Below are positions 11,027 through 22,394 of a DNA stretch of 64,000 nt, piece after piece (positions within the stretch are counted from its first letter, which is position 1; each line of letters opens with the position of its first letter). This DNA comes from Euglena gracilis (taxonomy: Eukaryota; Euglenida; Euglenophyceae; Euglenales): positions 36,621,123-36,685,122 of the forward strand of contig CP154955.1 in assembly GCA_039621445.1 (NCBI GenBank). The letters are read 5' to 3'. Under the pieces are notes generated by a model. It did not search any database, was not told where the DNA came from, and worked only from the letters and a program-made list of their open reading frames with translations. A program made the translations under genes and the position numbers.

Positions 11027-12290
11027 CTGAGGACAAATGGAAAGCTTTTGGCAATCATCGCAAGATTAACAATTTTGGGAAAATAAAAAACCACCCAAAA
11101 AATTGTTTTTGAACCTCCCTGATACCCCCCGCAAATGCCACCAGGCTGTTCCCTCGCTGGAAAAGGTCTGCTGGTTGGACTATAGATTCATTGAACACCT
11201 ATGTTACTCCTCCCTTTGGTGCCAAAAGAAAATCGCACCTTGAGGGGGGGATGGAAATTAGCCAAAAAAAATTGGCACTTCAAGACAATTTGAGAGGGGG
11301 GTCGCTGAGCTCTTATCCCTTTATGGGTGAGAGCGAAGCTCACCACCGGGGAAAAGAGAGGGTCGAACCCCCCCCGCCCTCCCTCCCTAGGGGAACCGGC
11401 GGATTATCACCATGACCCTGGCTCCGTTCCCTGAATTTTTTTTTCAGTCGCGAGCACTACATTTCTGGTTTCCGAATCACCTCCATTTGACCCAACTCCT
11501 CGCCAGACCCGAATTATTCACCTGGGAAGGGGTCCAAACTGGGTAGGATTCGCCAACCCTCCCCAGACACGGCTAAACTGTTTTCGGGCCGAAATTAGCG
11601 TTTTCAACCTCGTCCCCGTTTTGTCCAAAACCCATGCATTTTGGCTGGGCCAGGCCCGGCTGGGTCAGGCAACCAGGCCGCCGGCCGGGCTAGGCCGGGC
11701 CAAGCCGCCGGGCTGCCAAGACAGTCTGCCGGGCCGGGCCGGGCCGGGCTGGGCCGCCGGCCTGCCAACACACCACATATCGAGAACTGTGTCCCAGATG
11801 CCAGTTCGGGCGTGAAGCCAGTGCCTGGGACACCAGTGCCTGGGACGCCGGTTCGGTCAGCCTGAACCAGCGTCCCCACCTGCTTCACGGCCAAACTGGC
11901 GTTTGAGGAATCGCGGCCAATTTCGCCCAATCCTCATGTTTGGACACTTTGGGCGACTCTGGTCTAAATCGGTAGCCTATCGAAATTGGCAGATTTCACA
12001 GTTCTGATGCCATGTTCCCCTCGGTTGGAAGCTCTTTTCATATTAGTTTGTCGAATCCCACAGCTCAGGTATCATATAGCAGATCAATCAAAAGCTCTCC
12101 GCAAGGCCTTTCGCTTGGTAGCCTCAGAACTCAGCCACGCGGCACTCGCAAATCGACGATCGCATGTTCCGTCCCTTTTCGCAAATTACAAATTCCACTA
12201 TTCACCTGCCATGTTGCCGTTTGGTGGAAAGCTCTTCTCAAGGGCTTTCAGCAGATGGCATCATATTTCAGCCATGCTGCATTGGAATTC
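11027..12290. other. Intergenic DNA with a dispersed repeat, no supported gene
   Basis: Includes a repeat (11290-11540) shared with 18550-18800 and a GC-rich stretch of GGCCGGGC units near 11640-11770. That stretch can be read as Pro/Ala/Gly-rich protein in several frames and is not credible coding sequence. Confidence 0.5.
11290..11540. repeat. 250-bp dispersed repeat, copy 1
   Basis: Shared blocks with 18550-18800 in the same order: GGGGGGTCGCTGAGCTCTTA, ATTATCACCATGACCC, CAGTCGCGAGC and TTTCTGGTTTCCGAATCACC. An inverted partial copy is at 1432-1482. Confidence 0.8.
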
Positions 12291-14450
12291 TATTTCAGAA
12301 ATTCCCCAAAATTGGCCAAAGGGAAATTATTGCACAAAAAAAAAACACAATTTCTGGCTGAAGAATCTCCAAAAACTTTTGGATGGTAAAGGTCATGTGC
12401 CTTTTTGATCACAGTGACGTGAAGCAACAGGCAGCCACCGCCCAACGCAAAGGAATTTGTGCGAATACCAAGGTCCAGGATTCGGTCCTGACTCCTGTCC
12501 ATGTTGACTACAATGGTCAACACTCTGGCTGCTTTGTACAGGGAAGTGCCCTCCAATGTTGGCTCCTTTGTGCCTTCGGTGCAGCCACATTATCCACAAT
12601 TTTGTACTTTTTTCAACGCTGCTTCTCTTTGGCAGAAGAAGCGAAACGCTGAGGAAGAGGACGTGCCTGTAGTTTCCTGCGGTGGTTGTGTGGGTCTCCG
12701 TTGTGGCAAGCGTGAAAAAAACCCACAAGGTTTTACACATAAAAAATTTGAATGCATATTTTCAATCATTTTTGACAACTTCTGGGTCATTTTGCCAAAA
12801 ACTTCCTTCCACAAAGACAAAAAAAAACGGTATAAAATCTGCATTTTTTTTGCACTTTGGGATGTGACACTTTTTTGACTGTTTTTGAACTTAGTGGGAT
12901 TCAAAGCATGGTTTGGGAGTTTCATAACGGGTTTTTTGAATGAAATTTCCCATTTGCTGTTTTTTTTTGGTGTTAATTTTTTTAATTAATTTTTTTGGTG
13001 TTTTCTTTTCAAAAGCAAAACACTTTGCTTTTTTGAAGACAAATAATACCCACTATGGCACCGATACAGCTTGAGCAGACAGAGGAAGACCTATGCTCAA
13101 AGCGCCGCGGTCCCGATCTTTCAGGGACGCGAGGAAGGCAGGCCTGGACGCCAAGCGGATCTGATCACACCACCAGGCTTGGTCGTGGTTGATCCAGAGG
13201 CAAACAATTTCCGGAACCACAAAATCTTGCTACAAAGCACAGAGCTCTCATTTTCGGCGATTGCACGTTCCAAAATTTGACACATTGGTTTGTCAGATCC
13301 CAAAAGAAAACTTGGGGTTCACTCACGATTCCCGGTGGAAACGGGGTGCGCCGAAACGACACCACCAGGTGGTCAGCACCAGTTGAGAACTCATCACCAT
13401 CACCCAGTCGGCGGTGGCCACCTCCAACCGCCGCAGAACCACCAGACGACCTCCACGGGAGGTTTGCAGGGCTTCCCGGGTGGTGCGGGTCCACGGCCAG
13501 CCAGACTCATCCCCTGCAGGTCCAGGGTGCCGAAGTGGCCGCCCACCTTGCCTGCCGGCAGGCCTTCATACAGGGGGTCGGCCCACAGCGGTGCACGCTG
13601 CACCATCTGGGGGCCAACTCACGGCGGTCCTTAAGGGACAGGAAAGTTTTTTTTTAAGGAGAAGTTTTTTTTTTAGAAGGACCGCCCCCCCCCTTTCGGC
13701 CAAAGGGCGGCTAAGGGCCAGGCTGGTCCTACCAAAATAAACAAAAGTAGACGTGTGGTGAACATATCTGGCCCCACGCAGCTCGCAAACCTTTTGGAAA
13801 TCCCCGGCAGCTGCCAGTGCCACCATTTTGCTTTTCACAAGACCACATGGGGCAACTGTTGACAAATGTATCCGAATCAAAACGCACCTCGGTTTCCCGA
13901 GGTGCGGCGGCAGCTTCAAGACCAGCCAGAAGTTCTGCTAGTGTGGGAGGTTGCGACAGCACACTGGTGCACACAGTGGTGACCTGGCCGGCGTACATTT
14001 AGAAAAAACCTGTCAAGAATAAATCTACAAAACCGTGCGTCCCTAGACGCCAGTTCAGGCGTGAACCCAGAGCCCCCGACACACGGTTTCAAAAACTGTG
14101 TATTAGATATCAGTTGACACCTGAACCAATGTCCAGGCACCAGGTTCACGCCCAAACCGATGTCTGGGACACGGTTCTCTACATTAAAAAAACATTGTCG
14201 GATTTAAAAAAAAAAGGATAGCAAACAACAACAAAAAACAACTTCGAAAAAAAACAGGCCGGCCCACTATGATCGGTGCCTGCCCGTCCAAAGCAGTTCG
14301 GTTTGTGGCGCCTCTTTCCGGATGATGTTGAAATGGCACCTCAGGCTGCCCTTGTTCCCTCTGAGTTTGGCTGGCCCCCCATCCCTTAAGGTGCAGGCAG
14401 GTCATTGACCGCTTCAGTGAACATGTTCCATGCTGCCGGAAAAACAAAGG
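12290..14450 (-). other. Cluster of exon-like stretches on the minus strand, unassigned
   Basis: Minus-strand frames near 12.40-12.56, 13.12-13.30, 13.40-13.61 and 13.83-13.99 kb have balanced composition (for example TSLYKAARVLTIVVNMD and PPTLAELLAGLEAAAAPRE) and some have GT or AG at their edges. They could be exons of one split gene. I could not join any pair in frame, so no gene model is given. The alternative is captured gene fragments between repeats. Confidence 0.3.
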
Positions 14451-16110
14451 GGGTGGTTCGGGTCATGGGTCAAATTTTGTGTACGGTGTGTATCGGCAAA
14501 AACTTTTTGTGTATCGGTGTGTATCGTTGATACACACTAAACAGAGGTCTGTTATGGCCATTTTTCGGCCAAGTTTGGCCATTTTGTGCAGTTTTGGCCT
14601 GTTTTGACTTGGCCATTTTCGGCCATTTTTAGGTAAAAAAGTCGAAAAAATGAAATAAAATTTTGCCTGAAACGATGTTTTTGCCCCCCCGGACCCGGAA
14701 CTGTTTTTGAGCAAAAAATGAGCGTTTTTCGACCCCCCAACCCCGTTCCGGACCCAAAACCCATAAACTTTGGGTCAAGGGTTTGAGCCAAAATGAGCGT
14801 TACTTCACCCCATGGCACCCCAATTTTGGCCCGAAACTCATGGACTTCAGGTCAAAACGGGTCAAAAAAGTCGGAAAAAAATCGAACAAAAAATTTGGAC
14901 CAAAACGTTGTTATTTGGCCTCCTGGACCCGGAAAAACTGTTTTTGAGCCGAAAACGAGTGTTTTTAGACAGGGCGTCCTTAAGCAAATAAAAAGAAAAA
15001 AACTCCGCTGTCCCAGCACACTCAGTGAAAAATATACAGGAAAATGGGCAAGAAATTTTGGCATTTCTCAGCGAGAACAGGTCGACATCAGGAAGGAAGT
15101 TGATGCCTGGCACCCTTGCACCATCGTCCAACCTCTCAAATTATCAAACACTGTGTTTTTCGACTGTTAAATTTTTGCCCCCATTCAAGTCCCAGCCTGG
15201 CCCTTAGCCCTTAGCCTGGCCCTTTGATCGAAAGGGAGGGCGGTCCTTCAGGAAATAAAATAATGTAGTGGATCATACCGACCACGTGGGAGCGGATACG
15301 GCTTTTCTCCATACTGCCGATAGGCATCACCGTTCTGCCCCTCCCCCTGTGATTGATATGACCTATCAACAGGATTCCGCTGTCATTGAAAGTGCGGCAG
15401 GCATTCGTGGTCAGCCACGAATTTCAGGGCAGGCATCCGTGGCTAGCCACGAATTTCAGGGCAGGCATTTGGCTGGCTCTGAACACGGTTTTAAACAAAT
15501 CGTGGCTGACCCGGATTTCAGCCTGAAACTGGGTTCAGCAGGGGGGCCCCCAGTTTCAGGCTGAAATCCGGGTCAGCCACAATTAGTGAATAAATGTTTT
15601 TTAAAAAAACACCCAAAATATACATGTTTTTTTGAAAAAGAGAAATTGACCTTTTTCCTTGCAAATTGGCTATTTTGAGGAAAAAGTTCTAAAGTCATTT
15701 TTTTATCATCAAAAAGTGACGTATTTTAGTTTTTCCAGACCCTTCATCCAAAAATGATGATTGGCAAGGCGTCGCACATGTGAAGCCAGCACCCTGTACG
15801 GACGTTAGAGATAAAAAAGTGGACTTTTTTCTGAAAAAAAACATTTCAAAAAAATTTCCCCCAAACCCTCCATGACGTTTTTTTAAAAAAAAACATATGT
15901 GTTTTTGTTTCAAAGAAAACAAGCCGTCAGCCTTGGTGCCAAGCATAGAAAAACACCCAACAATTTCGGTCCCCCCCCACTATGCCTAACCCCCCCCTAA
16001 TAGAAGCACGGGGCCGCTACAAGCGCAGGGTCCAAATAAAAGCGCACCCCCCGCCGCCGAAGGCGGGGGTCCGCTACAAGCGCACCCCCATTTTGATAGG
16101 ATTTCTAAAG
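14450..16110. other. Repeat-rich DNA, no gene seen
   Basis: Contains GGCCATTTT/AAAATGGCC-type low-complexity sequence, copy B of the interspersed repeat, a pair of inverted GATTTCAGCCTGAA blocks (15510-15580) and AT-rich runs. Confidence 0.5.
14972..15250. repeat. Interspersed repeat, copy B
   Basis: Matches 2985-3270 over most of its length, in the same orientation and block order. Confidence 0.75.
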
Positions 16111-16200
16111 GAAATCAACAAAAACCGTGCAGGTAGGGTCCAAATAGAAGCGCACCCCCAGCCGCTAGAGGCGGCGGTCCCCTATAAGCGCACCCGTTGT
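15985..16200. repeat. Internally repeated GCGCACCCCC element
   Basis: The block GGGTCCAAATA(A/G)AAGCGCACCCC occurs at about 16038 and 16135, each followed by a small GC palindrome and then a CTACAAGCGCACCC-like block. It belongs to the C/G-run fold-back class found across the window. Confidence 0.65.
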
Positions 16201-16209
16201 TGTAACCGG

Positions 16210-16600
16210 GACTGCATTTCTTGCATTGTATAAGAAAAATTTTCCAGTTGTGTAAAAGTTGTTGTAGATTTTGTTGTAAATGTGAAAATTTTGCGTTATT
16301 CCGCGATTCCGCGGTGTGGAGGGTCTCTTGTACCTGTTGGAAGTTTTGTACCAAGGTGTTGCGCAAAAATGCGTCAAAACCTTGGAGGTTCTGAAGGTCC
16401 ATTGTAGTGGAGTTAAAATTCTTTTGGCAAAATTGTCCAAATTCTTGGATGTATTGCCAAAGGAAGTCTAGCTTGCCGAAAACGGCCTTGTGACTGTCTT
16501 CATCAAATTGTAGGACTTGGTTTAGTGTTTTAGCGCAATTTTGGACACATACTTCGATGTGTCGAAATTGCTGTTGTAGTGGGTGGTTCTCCGGTAAATT
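16210..16600 (-). other. Exon-like stretch encoding a Gln-rich helical segment
   Basis: About 130 codons open on the minus strand, with strong amphipathic periodicity and many Gln, Asn and Phe (for example QFRHIEVCVQNCAKTLNQVL). The frame runs into repeat sequence at about 16600. No family recognised; it may be one exon of a split gene. Confidence 0.35.
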
Positions 16601-16806
16601 TGCGACTAAAATAAAAAACTTTCCTGTCCCGTAAGGACAAAAAGCTGCCAAAAAATAAGGTTCTGGGTGGTTTGCGGCCGAAAAAATCGGCGAAATTTGC
16701 TGTGATTCCTTGAACGCGGGCGTGAAGCCAAAGCTCCTGATCCACGGTTTCAACAATTATGTCCAGAATGCCGGTTCAGTCGTGAAGCCGTGACTCTATA
16801 TAAAAA

Positions 16807-16905
16807 TCGTGGGCATAACCCGTATTCAGGTCGTATAACAGGTCAGGGGCGCCTTCGGCGCCCTTGACCCGTTATACGGCCTGAATACAGGTTATGGCCC
16901 ACGAT
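16807..16905. repeat. Near-perfect 100-bp hairpin
   Basis: Arms of about 46 bases starting CGTGGGCATAACC and ending GGTTATGGCCCACG fold around a GGCGCC-TTC-GGCGCC centre. Only a few mismatches are visible. Confidence 0.9.
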
Positions 16906-16911
16906 TTTTTT

Positions 16912-18178
16912 GGAACCGTGTTCAGAGAGGCCCGGCGCCTGCCCTGTATTTTGTGGGTATGCTTCACGCCATGGTTTCGGGCACTTTTTTGTTGATTTTC
17001 CTGGAAAATTCCTGAACACGGCAATGTGCCCTGTTTTTCGTGTTCACCTTACCACTAAAAACAGGGCATATTTCCGGGTTAACAAAATATGCCCTGTTTT
17101 TCGTGGTAAGGAACCAGTGAATGAAAATGATCCCAATGCCCCAAACCATGGCCACGGCGTCCTGGAAAATGTTCTTGTGCCATTTGCTTTATTTATTTAT
17201 ACTCATTGCGTTCTTCCTCAGTCTGTTTTTGAAAAATGGCAAAGAAAGCTGCCAACACCATGGGGGTGAGGCGGGTTGCGGGGGGGGGGGTTGCGGGGGG
17301 GTTGCGGGGGGGGGGTTGCGGGGGAAAAACCGATTTTTCCAGGTCAAAATTAGGAATCACCAAGTCGCAAAATTTGGATGATGCTACCAAAAATTAGGCA
17401 TTCCCACACATCAAATTAGGATTTCGGTTCCAAATTGGGCATCGCCAACCCAAAATTTTGACCCATTTGCCCTGATTGGAGCCAAAAATGTGCACGACAA
17501 CTATATTTTAACCAAAATTAGGCATCTCCCACCCGAAAGAAATTTTCCCAGAACTGGGCCTCCGGTCGGGTTGCGGGGGGGTTGCGGGGGGAACACCCCC
17601 CATGGACCGAATGTTGCCACAACCCCCAAAAGTTCCTGAATTTTTGGCCACAATTAAGCAGGGTTGGGAAAAAGGAAAGAACCCTGCTATTGACCCCTTG
17701 CATGGTAACCTTCTGGCGGAGGCTACCAAAAAGAAAGCATCCGGTTCAGAAGGGACAGAGCAATCCGCATTGGCACACCTCCTTGAATTCGAGGACGTCT
17801 GCAATGCGCTTTGCGCTGTCTATGACGAACTAGATGCTTTCCTTTGTGCTTGGGCAGCTTGCGAGCTTGATCCTGCACTGTTGTTTGATGGGCAAGCGGT
17901 CATCAAACAATGCGAGGACCAACGCTGGGCACAGTGTGGCCAGCAATTCAAATTCCGACAATTGAAAGCATCGACGTTCAGGGGATACCTGAACGCAGTT
18001 GCCCGCATCCATGCGGCATCTCAGCCAGAAAACCCTGAACACGGCAATATGCCCTGTTTTTCGTGTTCACCTTACCACGAAAAAAAGGGCATATTGCCGG
18101 GTTAAGAAAATATGCCCTGTTTTCCGTGTTCATAGCCACGAAATACAGGGCAGGCGCCGGGCCTCTAAACACGGTTAC
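16912..18178. repeat. 1.27-kb fold-back unit with inverted ends
   Basis: 16913-16958 (AACCGTGTTCAGAGAGGCCC and on) is the inverted match of 18131-18174. Inside each end are copies of a GAACACGGCAAT(G/A)TGCCCTG block (17012 and 18036) and repeated TATGCCCTGTTTT palindrome halves. The interior holds the open frame at 17602-18030. Confidence 0.8.
17602..18030 (+). other. Open frame inside the fold-back unit, possible exon
   Basis: About 140 codons of protein-like sequence (LEFEDVCNALCAVYDELDAF, LKASTFRGYLNAVARIHAA) end where the flanking inverted repeat begins. No family recognised. It may be a captured exon or the product of the element itself. Confidence 0.4.
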
Positions 18179-18549
18179 AGAACGCCGGTTCTGGGGCCGC
18201 CCGAACCGGCTATCTGAGCCACGGCTTCTCTGGACAGTGTTTTCACATCAAAAGAAACAAGAGCTCAGCACCCCCCCCTAACTAGCTAATTTGCCTCCAA
18301 AAGAAGACTGGCAAATTTCGGCAAGGCCACAGAAAGGGCTCAGAAAACCTCCAAAAAATATCCGTTTCGAAGATTTCGAAATTTGCCAGACGAGAAAAGC
18401 CATGACCAAACCAACTACGCACAGAAAATTGACCAATTTTGTACAAGTAAAAAATTAGGAATAAGAAAAAGTCATGACCAATCCCATTACCATTACCCCC
18501 CCCCTAAATGACCCCCCCTTTGTCCTGGCCAGGACCCCAGAGGGTCACT

Positions 18550-18800
18550 TAGGGGGGGTCGCTGAGCTCTTATCCCTTTATGGGTTTGAGCGAAGCTTAC
18601 CACCGGGAAAAGGGGGGGGACCTCGGACCTTCCCCGCGGGTAGACTGCGAAAAACTGCGGATTATCACCATGACCCCGGCCCGTTCCCCGATTTTTTTTT
18701 CCCAGTCGCGAGCGAATACATTTCTGGTTTCCGAATCACCTCCGTTTGACCCCCAACTCCCCGCCAGGCCCGAGTTATTCACCCGTGAAGGGGTCCTAAT
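18550..18800. repeat. 250-bp dispersed repeat, copy 2
   Basis: Same block order as 11290-11540. Confidence 0.8.
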
Positions 18801-19093
18801 CGGGTAGGATTAGCCCCCCATTCCGACTCTGCCATTTCGCCGGGGTCAAAAAATCGATTTTTATAAAGTATCTTGAGAAAACGTACTTATTTCCGGAAGC
18901 ATTGGTCTGACAAAATGTACCCGTGGAGGTCCTCTATCACCCCCCATTCGCTGCTGACATGCCTGGCCCGTGTTTCGGCGCGCTTTTGCGGCCCAAGACG
19001 GGCATTTTGGGGTGTTTTTTTTGGCCAGTTTTGGCCAAAAAAAGGTTTTTCCAAAATATCTTGGAAATGAAGCAAATCAAAGGAAATGTCCAG

Positions 19094-19262
19094 AGACCTA
19101 CCATGCCCCCCCCATATTGTACCCCCCCCTGGGAGCCATTTTCTGGGGGGAGGTACATTATGGGGGGGGTACAATATGGGGGGAGGCCAAGGTCATGGTC
19201 CATGGTGGGGGGTACCCCATGGGGGGGTACATTATGGGGGGGGGTACAATATGGGGGGGGCA
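19094..19262. repeat. Fold-back repeat with CATATTGTACCCCCC ends
   Basis: CCCCCCCATATTGTACCCCCC on the left is matched by GGGGGGTACAATATGGGGGG twice on the right, with TACATTATGGGGGG variants between. One of several fold-backs built from a homopolymer run plus a short AT word. Confidence 0.8.
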
Positions 19263-19799
19263 TGGTAAACCCCTCCCAATTGGAAGACCCCCCCCAAATA
19301 ACAACCCCCCCAAATAGAAGCCCCCCGCCTCAGGTTTCCCGCCAAAAATCCAAATAACAGCCCCCCCCCCCCGGCGAAGCCGGGGGGAAATTTGACGATA
19401 AAAAATCCGAAAAATGGCGAAAAACTCGAAAATTCTCCACGAAAAAAGGTCGACATTGGGAACAAAAGTGATATCTAGTGTCCTTGAAACATGGCCTATC
19501 CACCTAAAAACTAGAATAAATGCATCTTGCAATTTTTTTTTAAACTTGGACCCCGTTCGATCCCCGGATCGACCGCCGGCCGAAGTTTTTCCTTTAGACA
19601 AAGGGTACCCAATTAGAAGCCCCCCCCCTCAGGTTTTCCGCAGAGTGACCGAATAGTAGCCCCGGGGGGCTTCTAGTTTACTACCCTACACCCAGTCTTC
19701 GACAAAGACTGTGTACCCCTAATGAGGAACATTGCCTCTGTGTTATCGCACGCTTTCCTCCACAGCATCATGTTGCCCGCGCAACTCGTGAACGTCGCC

Positions 19800-20424
19800 G
19801 AGGCCTGGGACCCCTTCCCAACCCCACAGATTGTCTAGCAAGCTTGAAGGAAGCTGTGGAATCCCCAATTGCACATGGTTCTGCGGACACGTTGCTTTTT
19901 GGTGACCATTTTTCTCAAACTGTGCCCCAGCCTGAAGGTAGCGCCAGAAACCAAAAAGTTGCATATACGGCCCTGATCAATTTTCAGAAAATTAGTGAGG
20001 TGAAGGGCTTCAAAACTGACGATTTGGACGAGTACCTCTGCGCCTTTGCGGAGCATGTGCTTACAGTCCACGCTCTGTTTGACACAGACAGAGAAAATTT
20101 CCTACGCCGCGCACTAAAAACTTTTGTGTGAACAGGCAGGGGTGCCCATACTGGAATGGGCTCCGCAGACATTTACAACTCATGTGAATGCATTGGATGT
20201 GCTGTACAAACAAACAAAACCACCCCATCCCATTCCCCAAAGCAAAGAGCCAATTCCCAATTTTTGTTCGTTTTTTGGATGCGGCTGCCTCTCGGCAGAA
20301 GAAAAGAAAGGCAAGAGAGCCAGAGATGAAAGTTTTGGACGATGCGGACATGTTCACGTTTGCCTCGACCGGGTTATTTCGGTTTGCAGATTGCTTTACT
20401 CCTGCTGCTGTGCGTCTCTTCTGA
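19800..20424 (+). other. Exon-like stretches on the plus strand, frame broken
   Basis: 19844-20131 reads as protein-like sequence (EVKGFKTDDLDEYLCAFAEH). 20124-20424 continues in other frames (ALDVLYKQTKPPHP, then LDDADMFTFASTGLFRFADC). The frame changes imply introns or decay. No family recognised. Confidence 0.3.
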
Positions 20425-20459
20425 TGAGCTCTCAAATGTTTCAGGACAGATAGTCAGCC

Positions 20460-20720
20460 AGGTTGTTGCTCAAGGGGAGGGGGTACACATGTCTCAGGAC
20501 AAAGACTGTGTACCCTACACAGTCTTTGTCCCCCCTAAGTCCATCATAGGGGTACACAGTCTTTGTCCAAGACTGGGTGTAGGGGTACACCGGGGACAAG
20601 GCAGTACAGTTGGTCAAACCTTGGGACCCCCCCCCTCCCCCCCCCTGTACAGTTCCAACCCCCCCCTCCCGGGACCCCCCCCTCCCCCCCCACTTCCAAC
20701 CCCCCCGAGACAGATGAAAT
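20460..20720. repeat. Short inverted ACAAAGACTGTGTACCCCTA units and C-rich tract
   Basis: GACAAAGACTGTGTACCC and its complement GGGTACACAGTCTTTGTC alternate over 20500-20600. The motif also occurs at 19700. A C-rich tract (20620-20710) follows. Confidence 0.7.
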
Positions 20721-21229
20721 TTTTTTAAAACAATGTTTTTTTTAAAAATGTTTTTTTGAAACAAAAAAACATGCTTTTTAAGGGGGTGGTGCGGGTCGCG
20801 GGGGGGTCATGGGGGGGGTCACGTGGCGGGGGCCAAAAATCTTTTCCCCTGAAAGAAGTGCCAAAAACTGGTGCATTTCCCCACCCAAAACGGAATTTTG
20901 TCAAAAATGGCACAAACTTCATCCCAAAAACGTGTTGGTCAAGAAAATCCTAACAAAATTCCCTTTTCAAAAAATGACCAATTTTATCGCGATGCCACGT
21001 CATGGATGTTGCCTCCCGGTGAAAGCTGATCTGTGAAAACAAACAAGAGCACAAAAGTTCACTCCCTGCCGCCAAATACCCTTCTCGGCCATGGTCGAGA
21101 AAGCATCAAAGAGGCCAAGCAGGGGAAGGGGCCGAAAGGAAGTATGCATGGGACACGATTTTAAAAGACAATTGCCGCGGTGGTCGCGGCACAAACTTCA
21201 AAAGTTTCTGCGGCGGTCGTGGCGCACAC

Positions 21230-21735
21230 ATACCATGCCCCCCCATATATAAGACCCCCCCTCGGGAGCCAAAATCCCGGGGGGGGTCTTATATGGGGGG
21301 GGTCTTAAAACCGTTAACCGTTCACCGGCTTCCCCACGTGAGGAAACGGGGTGCGTTCACGGGTGCGCACTACGGCACCCGTGAACGGACCCCGTTTTCA
21401 CATATGCACACCCGTGGTCGGTTCACGGGTGCACAAACGGCAGCCGTGGACGGAGTTTTACATAAAAAAAAAGGAAATTTACATAGGTCCGAAAACTGGA
21501 CACTGGCATGGAGCGAAGGCGCCCATCTTTTCCTACCTTCTCTTGCCTGTCTGGACCCAGGCATCGGCTTCCTGCTGCGTCTTGAAAAGTTCACGAGCAT
21601 CAACGCACCATCTGGCCCATCCCACCAAAACTTCGTCCAAAGAGCCAAAAAATATAGGGGGGTCGGTCCCGGCCAAAGGGCCAGCCTTCGGCCGGCCAGG
21701 GGGGGGTCTTATATGGGGGGGGGGGGGCATGGAAA
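21230..21735. repeat. Fold-back repeat with ATATAAGACCCCCC ends
   Basis: CCATGCCCCCCCATATATAAG at 21234 is matched by CTTATATGGGGGGGG at 21288 and again at 21709. Copy 3 of the GTTCACxGTGAAC block (21305-21440) lies between. Confidence 0.75.
21535..21660 (-). other. Exon-like fragment, intact copy of the 4.12-4.25 kb sequence
   Basis: Minus strand reads LDEVLVGWARWCVDARELFK, then TQQEADAWVQTGKRR and a GTAGGA donor-like end. The degraded relative at 4.2 kb shows it was once coding. No family recognised. Confidence 0.4.
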
Positions 21736-21774
21736 ACCAGTGCCGTGGCATTCGCGGCGCATAGTTTTGAGCAG

Positions 21775-22129
21775 CAAAAAGTAGGTGTACGCCTCCCTTC
21801 GTTGCCTTTCAACCATCTCCACAGCTGTCTCATTGGGGGGGCCTTGATTTTCCCCTTCGACAACCATTTGCGGAGGTGCTGTGTGGACAGCTGGTCCTCA
21901 CCAGTTCGCCGAACCCACTTCGCAAGGAAAGCCGCTTGGCTCAATTGCTTGCTCTTTGGCAACTTCCCTTGGGCATCGGTCACATGGACTCTTTCTGAAT
22001 AATCCTTCAGCACATATGCAATAAACCCAGCCGAATACATGCAATGCTTGTGACCTTTTGCATGCCTAGCTCCAACTGTGCGCCGGGAGCGGTCCGTGGC
22101 CATTTTGGAGGGCTTCACAGGCATGTGAA
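21775..22129 (-). other. Exon-like open frame, basic, helix-turn-helix-like
   Basis: About 115 codons opening with ATG and rich in Lys and Arg (ATDRSRRTVGARHAKGHKH, then LSQAAFLAKWVRRTGEDQLS). It ends at a GTACACC donor-like site. It could be the first exon of a DNA-binding protein or transposase. Not identified. Confidence 0.35.
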
Positions 22130-22394
22130 AAGACCTTGAAATGGAAAACCGGTCGAATATTCCCCTCCGTGCGCCGCGACCACCGCGGAAACAATTTTTT
22201 GTAACCGGCAGTGCCGCGGCAAAACTGATGTGGAGAGAGCCGGATCGGGTTGTAATTCCCCTCATTTGGCAGTTGAGGGTCTCATCTCATCTCATGGCTT
22301 GTGAACAGACGCCTTCAAGGTTTAAAAATTCGGGGAAGGGTTTTTTGTGTGGTTCGTCTTTTTCAGGGGTGAAAGTGACCATATACATGTTATG

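Noticed and set aside
11600-11930. Pro/Ala/Gly-rich frames near 11.6-11.9 kb
   Set aside because: Generated by GGCCGGGC repeats; open in opposite directions with no protein-like variation.
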